Source: an uncultured Tenacibaculum sp.
Lineage (GTDB): Bacteria; Bacteroidota; Bacteroidia; Flavobacteriales; Flavobacteriaceae
Reading direction: 5' to 3'
Assembly: GCA_947492185.1 (NCBI GenBank)
Contig: CANLMR010000012.1
Coordinates: 1 to 61,628 of the forward strand
DNA: 61,628 nucleotides
The notes below the pieces were generated by a model. The model saw nothing but the letters and a program-made list of their open reading frames with translations, was not told the origin of the DNA and ran no database searches. The position numbers and the translations under genes were made by a program. This document shows positions 59,699-61,628 of this stretch, in pieces. The first letter of the stretch is position 1. Each line of letters begins with the position of its first letter.

Positions 59699-60057
59699 AA
59701 ACTATCCAAATAGTTTACTATATCGGTTAAATCTTGATCTGTCAAGTGTTTCTTATCATGTTTCCCGTTAGCCCAATTATATATTTCTTTTAACGCTAAC
59801 ACTATTGAATCATTATTTTTAATTAGCGATGCTTCATCTCTGATAAATTGAAACAACCATTCTCTTGAAACTCTATTAGTCACTCCACGAATAAATCCAT
59901 CTCTTTTATCTGGCTTATGGCAACGATAACAACCTTCTTTCTGAAATATAGTCCTTCCTCTTTTTACTGACTGTTTGATATTTCTAGCTTCAACAACTTT
60001 ATCAGCAACATCCGGATATTCATACTTCGTTTGAATTTTCACCATCCATAAAATCAT
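59695..60057 (-). CDS. membrane-anchored cytochrome c, N-terminus uncertain
   Basis: One heme-binding CYRCH motif (GRTIFQKEGCYRCHKPDKRD) and a C-terminal helix typical of class I cytochromes (LTDQDLTDIVNYLDSF); the distal Met is not obvious. From the ATG at 60057 the protein has only a stub of a hydrophobic N-terminus, but the same frame stays open upstream (S-N-E-D-I-F-K-C-N-L-G-S-I-V-A-I-V-L-L-F) to about 60115, without a standard start codon. The anchor is therefore probably longer, and a start-codon change or a one-base shift near the ATG at ~60107 is suspected. Small electron carrier in the periplasm. Confidence 0.75.
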   Translation of the reverse strand: MILWMVKIQTKYEYPDVADKVVEARNIKQSVKRGRTIFQKEGCYRCHKPDKRDGFIRGVTNRVSREWLFQFIRDEASLIKNNDSIVLALKEIYNWANGKHDKKHLTDQDLTDIVNYLDSF

Positions 60058-60116
60058 AAATAATAAAACAATGGCTACAATACTCCCTAAATTGCATTTG
60101 AAGATATCTTCATTAC

Positions 60117-60620
60117 TTAAAACTTATATTCATAAACACAGTCTATTTCACCTTCAAAAATACTTTGTTCACCAACATAACTAAAACCTAATTTTTCTAA
60201 TAATCGCTTCGATCTTTTATTTTCAGGAATGGTAAATGCATATACTTTTTCTTGTTTGAATTTTTCTTTAATATAATTTATCATTAATTGAGTAGCTTCA
60301 CTAGCAAAACCTTTCCCCCTTCCGTTGGGCAAAAAAGCGTAACCTACATCAATAAAATCTAAACTATCTCTTTGTAAAGCCGATGAAGTACCAATAGCTT
60401 CCTCAGTTTCCTTTGAAATTACTGTAAAAAAACCAAGCCCATTTAATTTAGCATTCTTAGGTAATATATCTTCTAAGTACACTTTCGTCTCCTCTACAGA
60501 CTTTAATCCTTTATCATTTATATAAGTAATCCAATCTGGGTCATTAAACATTTTAAAATAAAAAGGAGCATCTTCTACAATAGCTTCTCTAATAATTAAT
60601 CGATCACTTTCTAATATCAT
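60117..60620 (-). CDS. GNAT-family N-acetyltransferase (RimJ/RimL type)
   Basis: A 167-residue acetyltransferase: MILESDRLIIREAIVEDAPF, the acetyl-CoA-binding GYAFLPNGRGKGFASEATQL (Arg/Gly-x-Gly-x-Gly), and VYAFTIPENKRSKRLLEKLG followed by FSYVGE, the standard RimJ-like end. It acetylates an N-terminus or a small amine; the target is unknown. Upstream of the cytochrome gene on the same strand, about 60 bp apart. Confidence 0.9.
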   Translation of the reverse strand: MILESDRLIIREAIVEDAPFYFKMFNDPDWITYINDKGLKSVEETKVYLEDILPKNAKLNGLGFFTVISKETEEAIGTSSALQRDSLDFIDVGYAFLPNGRGKGFASEATQLMINYIKEKFKQEKVYAFTIPENKRSKRLLEKLGFSYVGEQSIFEGEIDCVYEYKF

Positions 60621-60844
60621 ACTCTTATTTTTCTCAATAATACAATTTTTAAAAACAAGAAATTATTCAATAATTCACTATTAATTAGAATTTTATAATA
60701 TTTTAGCGATATTCAGAATATATTTTTGGAACCTTATCTGACCAATGAATTATTTATTCATAACTAGATCCTGATTTTTTATCCCAAAAAATCCCTGAAA
60801 AAAGGCCAAAATTTACTATTAACAAAAACTAATACCCTTTACCA

Positions 60845-61270
60845 ATGAAAAAACTAACCCTACTCCTTGCTATAATTATTTGTTCTTGTTCAACACCTAA
60901 TGAAGAACAGGATAAAAAAGAAATTATGGCTCTTCTAAAACACCAAGCTTCAGATTGGTCTCGACATGATTTAGATTGTTTTATGTTAGGATATTGGAAA
61001 TCTGACTCTCTAAAGTTTTATGGAAAAAAAGGTATTACCAACGGATGGAAACAAGTATTAGAAAAATATAAAAAAAGCTATCCTTACGAAGAAGATACTG
61101 GTAATTTAAAATTTAAAATTAACGCCATCAATAAAATTGAAAATCACAGTTACTATGTAATGGGAGAATATCATTTAACTAGAGAAGTTGGAAATGCAGA
61201 TGGGATTTTTATGATTATTTTGAAAAAATTTAAAGATGAGTGGAAAATTATAGCTGATACTTCCTGGTAA
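60845..61270 (+). CDS. SnoaL/NTF2-like lipoprotein (DUF4440 type)
   Basis: Lipobox IICSCS with the lipidated Cys at about residue 13-15, then KEIMALLKHQASDWSRHDLD, the family-typical FMLGYWKSDSLKFYGKKGI and a C-terminal IILKKFKDEWKIIADTSW. The cone-shaped NTF2 fold binds small ligands or forms dimers, often as an auxiliary enzyme domain. It is a distant relative of the frameshifted gene at 9978-10497. The start is supported by the signal peptide. Monocistronic. Confidence 0.8.
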   Translation: MKKLTLLLAIIICSCSTPNEEQDKKEIMALLKHQASDWSRHDLDCFMLGYWKSDSLKFYGKKGITNGWKQVLEKYKKSYPYEEDTGNLKFKINAINKIENHSYYVMGEYHLTREVGNADGIFMIILKKFKDEWKIIADTSW

Positions 61271-61368
61271 AAATGAGAAGTGAGAAAGATTCGCCTTGAA
61301 TTTGAATTCAAAAAGAAGTTTAAAATTATTTTTAATATCCACTATAAATCATAATTGTTATTTTGGCG

Positions 61369-61455
61369 TCATTCCGAATTTATTTCGGAATCTCATAATA
61401 CTAATAAACAAGGATTTATGATGAGAACCTGAAACAAGTTCAGGTTGACTTTTGT
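61369..61455. repeat. REP-like palindromic intergenic element
   Basis: CGTCATTCCGAATTTATTTC with GGAATCTCATAA, followed by AACCTGAA-acaag-TTCAGGTT and GACTTTTG. The two adjacent palindromes (TTCCGAAT/ATTTCGGAA and the CCTGAA pair) resemble the small dispersed repeats seen in flavobacterial genomes. Only one copy is in this window, so its dispersed nature is from general knowledge. Confidence 0.55.
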
Positions 61456-61553
61456 TAATTATTATACATTACGGATAATCATTAAATTATTTTTTAACAC
61501 CTCAATTTTCAAAAGTTCTAAACTTTTACAATTTAAACTTTCCAACAACCAAT

Positions 61554-61628
61554 AATTGATAATTGATAATTGATAATTGATAATTGATAATTGATAATTG
61601 ATAATTGATAATTGATAATTGATAATTG
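61554..61628. repeat. 7-bp tandem repeat (AATTGAT)n
   Basis: At least ten and a half perfect copies of AATTGAT run to the end of the window without a single change. A heptanucleotide array outside a gene is prone to slippage, so copy number may vary between isolates or be collapsed in assembly. Confidence 0.95.

Larger units (their letters stand above)
61271..61628. other. repeat-rich intergenic end of the window
   Basis: No coding frame. It contains the palindromic element and the 7-bp tandem repeat listed separately. Confidence 0.6.

Noticed and set aside
1..61628. Search for an integrase, transposase or prophage gene to explain the array
   Set aside because: None of the proteins in the window shows a tyrosine or serine recombinase, DDE transposase or phage structural pattern.

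Overview
The window is AT-rich and looks like a chromosome segment of a marine-type Flavobacteriaceae bacterium (Bacteroidetes). The signs are TANNTTTG-type -7 promoter elements, hardly any Shine-Dalgarno sequences, and a gene content typical of the group: a TonB-dependent receptor, a YfiR-domain histidine kinase, M56/BlaI, DUF3857 proteins, DUF4407, DUF2490 and a long C-terminal tail on S16. The exact genus cannot be read from the sequence.

Left end (1-8.2 kb): an integron-like array of gene cassettes. Eight complete and one decayed attC-like sites (long imperfect palindromes bounded by AAC and GTT triplets) alternate with one- or two-gene cassettes, nearly all on the + strand and nearly all encoding small secreted, lipoprotein, membrane or unknown proteins. 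In six cassettes the bases at the start are the reverse complement of the box at the end, and the sequence differs from cassette to cassette, as expected for units that moved as circles. No integrase lies in the window. The first cassette is oversized and carries mostly minus-strand genes: an AraC-type regulator, a CsbD-like protein, a tiny basic protein and a pseudogene.

8.2-31.8 kb: ordinary chromosome. It holds small transport and enzyme genes, a frameshifted SnoaL-like gene, a penicillin acylase, a DegT/galE/M16 cluster, fabD, a queuosine-precursor transporter, an orphan ABC permease, a previously hidden double-glycine leader peptide, a thioesterase/nuclease pair, the pabB - hydrolase - tilS - dsbD run, and YifB.

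31.9-40 kb: a TonB-dependent receptor translationally coupled to a YfiR/histidine-kinase fusion, then a convergent kinase-receiver-AraC protein whose phospho-accepting His is Tyr. Around it is about 1.8 kb of non-coding DNA with repeated blocks, GGGGGAT-headed short units and terminator hairpins.

40-45 kb: a stress-type island (AraC regulator, CsbD-like, stomatin/SPFH, several tiny proteins, and a DUF1611 / fold-III racemase pair). It repeats in order the locus found inside cassette 1. Both loci share an unusual promoter: two direct repeats of (A/G)TGTAA(C/T) 21 bp apart, then 20-21 bp, then (T/C)ATCTTTG. The 21-bp period is that of AraC-type half-sites, so the neighbouring AraC-type regulators are the obvious candidates to bind it.

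45-61.6 kb: tRNA-Leu, an M20 peptidase, two envelope proteins, three tandem DUF3857/transglutaminase-like proteins, a BlaI/M56 sensor pair with a three-site operator, DUF4407, a cold-shock protein, rpsP-rimM, a cytochrome c, a GNAT enzyme, a SnoaL-like lipoprotein, and at the right edge a palindromic repeat and a 7-bp tandem repeat.
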